Assembly (NCBI RefSeq): GCF_001298715.1
Contig: NZ_CDSC02000408.1
Location: 1 to 5,842, forward strand
From: Bathymodiolus azoricus thioautotrophic gill symbiont
Lineage (GTDB): Bacteria; Pseudomonadota; Gammaproteobacteria; PS1; Pseudothioglobaceae
Length of the DNA stretch: 5,842 nucleotides
Direction: 5' to 3'
Shown: in pieces, positions 5,640-5,842 of the stretch
Layout of the letters: each line of letters starts with the position of its first letter
Position numbering within the stretch: position 1 is the stretch's first letter
The notes under the pieces: generated by a model
What the model saw: the letters and a program-made list of their open reading frames with translations, nothing else
Told to the model about the DNA's origin: nothing
Database searches by the model: none
Program-made: the position numbers and the translations under genes

Positions 5640-5842
5640 ATGTTAGAAGATAAAGGCTGTCCAGCACAATTAAGCATTAAATACAATAATAAATCCAATC
5701 GAGCAACCGTATTTCTCCGTTTGCTCTTAGCGCTACCAATTTTAACAATCCTTATTTTACTTTTAGAAGCGCATTTAGATCAGAGTAATAATGCTAATAC
5801 TAATGTTATGCAGATAGGTGGCGGTTTTCTATTTTTTCCAAT
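5640..5842 (+). CDS. Partial membrane protein, DUF4389-like (5' end only)
   Basis: The first 67 codons are visible, open to the window edge. The start is the ATG at 5640, nine bases after AAGGAG. A short hydrophilic N-terminus with CPAQLSIKYNNKSNR (7-21) leads into a membrane helix FLRLLLALPILTILILLL (25-42). A polar linker (43-58, rich in Asn) follows, then GGGFLFFP at the start of what seems a second hydrophobic segment. From memory, DUF4389 proteins begin with a P-x-x-L/F-x-(I/V)-x-Y strand followed by a helix with RLLLAIP, and then have a GG-x-LFLP segment. The match is good in pattern but short. The family function is unknown to me. The gene has its own strong promoter 45 bases after secF, so it is probably not a translocase component. 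Confidence 0.7.
   Translation, partial: MLEDKGCPAQLSIKYNNKSNRATVFLRLLLALPILTILILLLEAHLDQSNNANTNVMQIGGGFLFFP

Noticed and set aside
1..5842. Mobile element, CRISPR array, phage or defence genes, tRNA or rRNA
   Set aside because: I found no transposase or integrase signatures, spaced direct repeats, or RNA gene patterns on either strand by reading; the window is mostly conserved housekeeping genes.

Overview
This window looks like a housekeeping stretch from an AT-rich gammaproteobacterium. SerS, YajC, SecD and SecF align by eye, from memory, along their full length with the Escherichia coli proteins, and GC content is roughly in the high thirties by eye. The combination would fit the sulfur-oxidiser/SUP05 (Thioglobaceae-like) group or a relative; that placement is inference from protein flavour and base composition, not a search result.

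Layout. Positions 1-79 are a short AT-rich flank with no gene I can assign securely. Two minus-strand genes follow: a 221-residue uncharacterised protein with a lysine/arginine-rich tail (80-745) and a small single-domain rhodanese (803-1090, start reassigned to an internal ATG). An 80-base divergent intergenic region (1091-1170) separates them from a plus-strand block: serS (1171-2460), yajC (2478-2813), secD (2828-4678) and secF (4675-5595). These four genes are 17 and 14 bases apart or overlap by 4, so they read as one transcription unit. After secF comes a strong sigma70-like promoter, with a perfect dyad around its -10 box, and then the 5' part of a membrane-protein gene that resembles the DUF4389 family and runs off the window (5640-5842).

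How the genes work together. SecD and SecF form the inner-membrane subcomplex that uses the proton-motive force to help pull preproteins through SecYEG, and YajC is their small partner. SerS charges tRNA-Ser and is linked here by gene order, not by pathway. The tgt gene, which precedes yajC in E. coli, is not present at this position. The rhodanese and the 221-residue protein have no visible functional link to the Sec genes.

I see no mobile element, CRISPR array, tRNA/rRNA gene, defence system or clearly new multi-gene system. The points most worth a second look are regulatory: the interlocked divergent promoters between the rhodanese gene and serS, and the dyad-centred promoter buried in the 3' end of secF.
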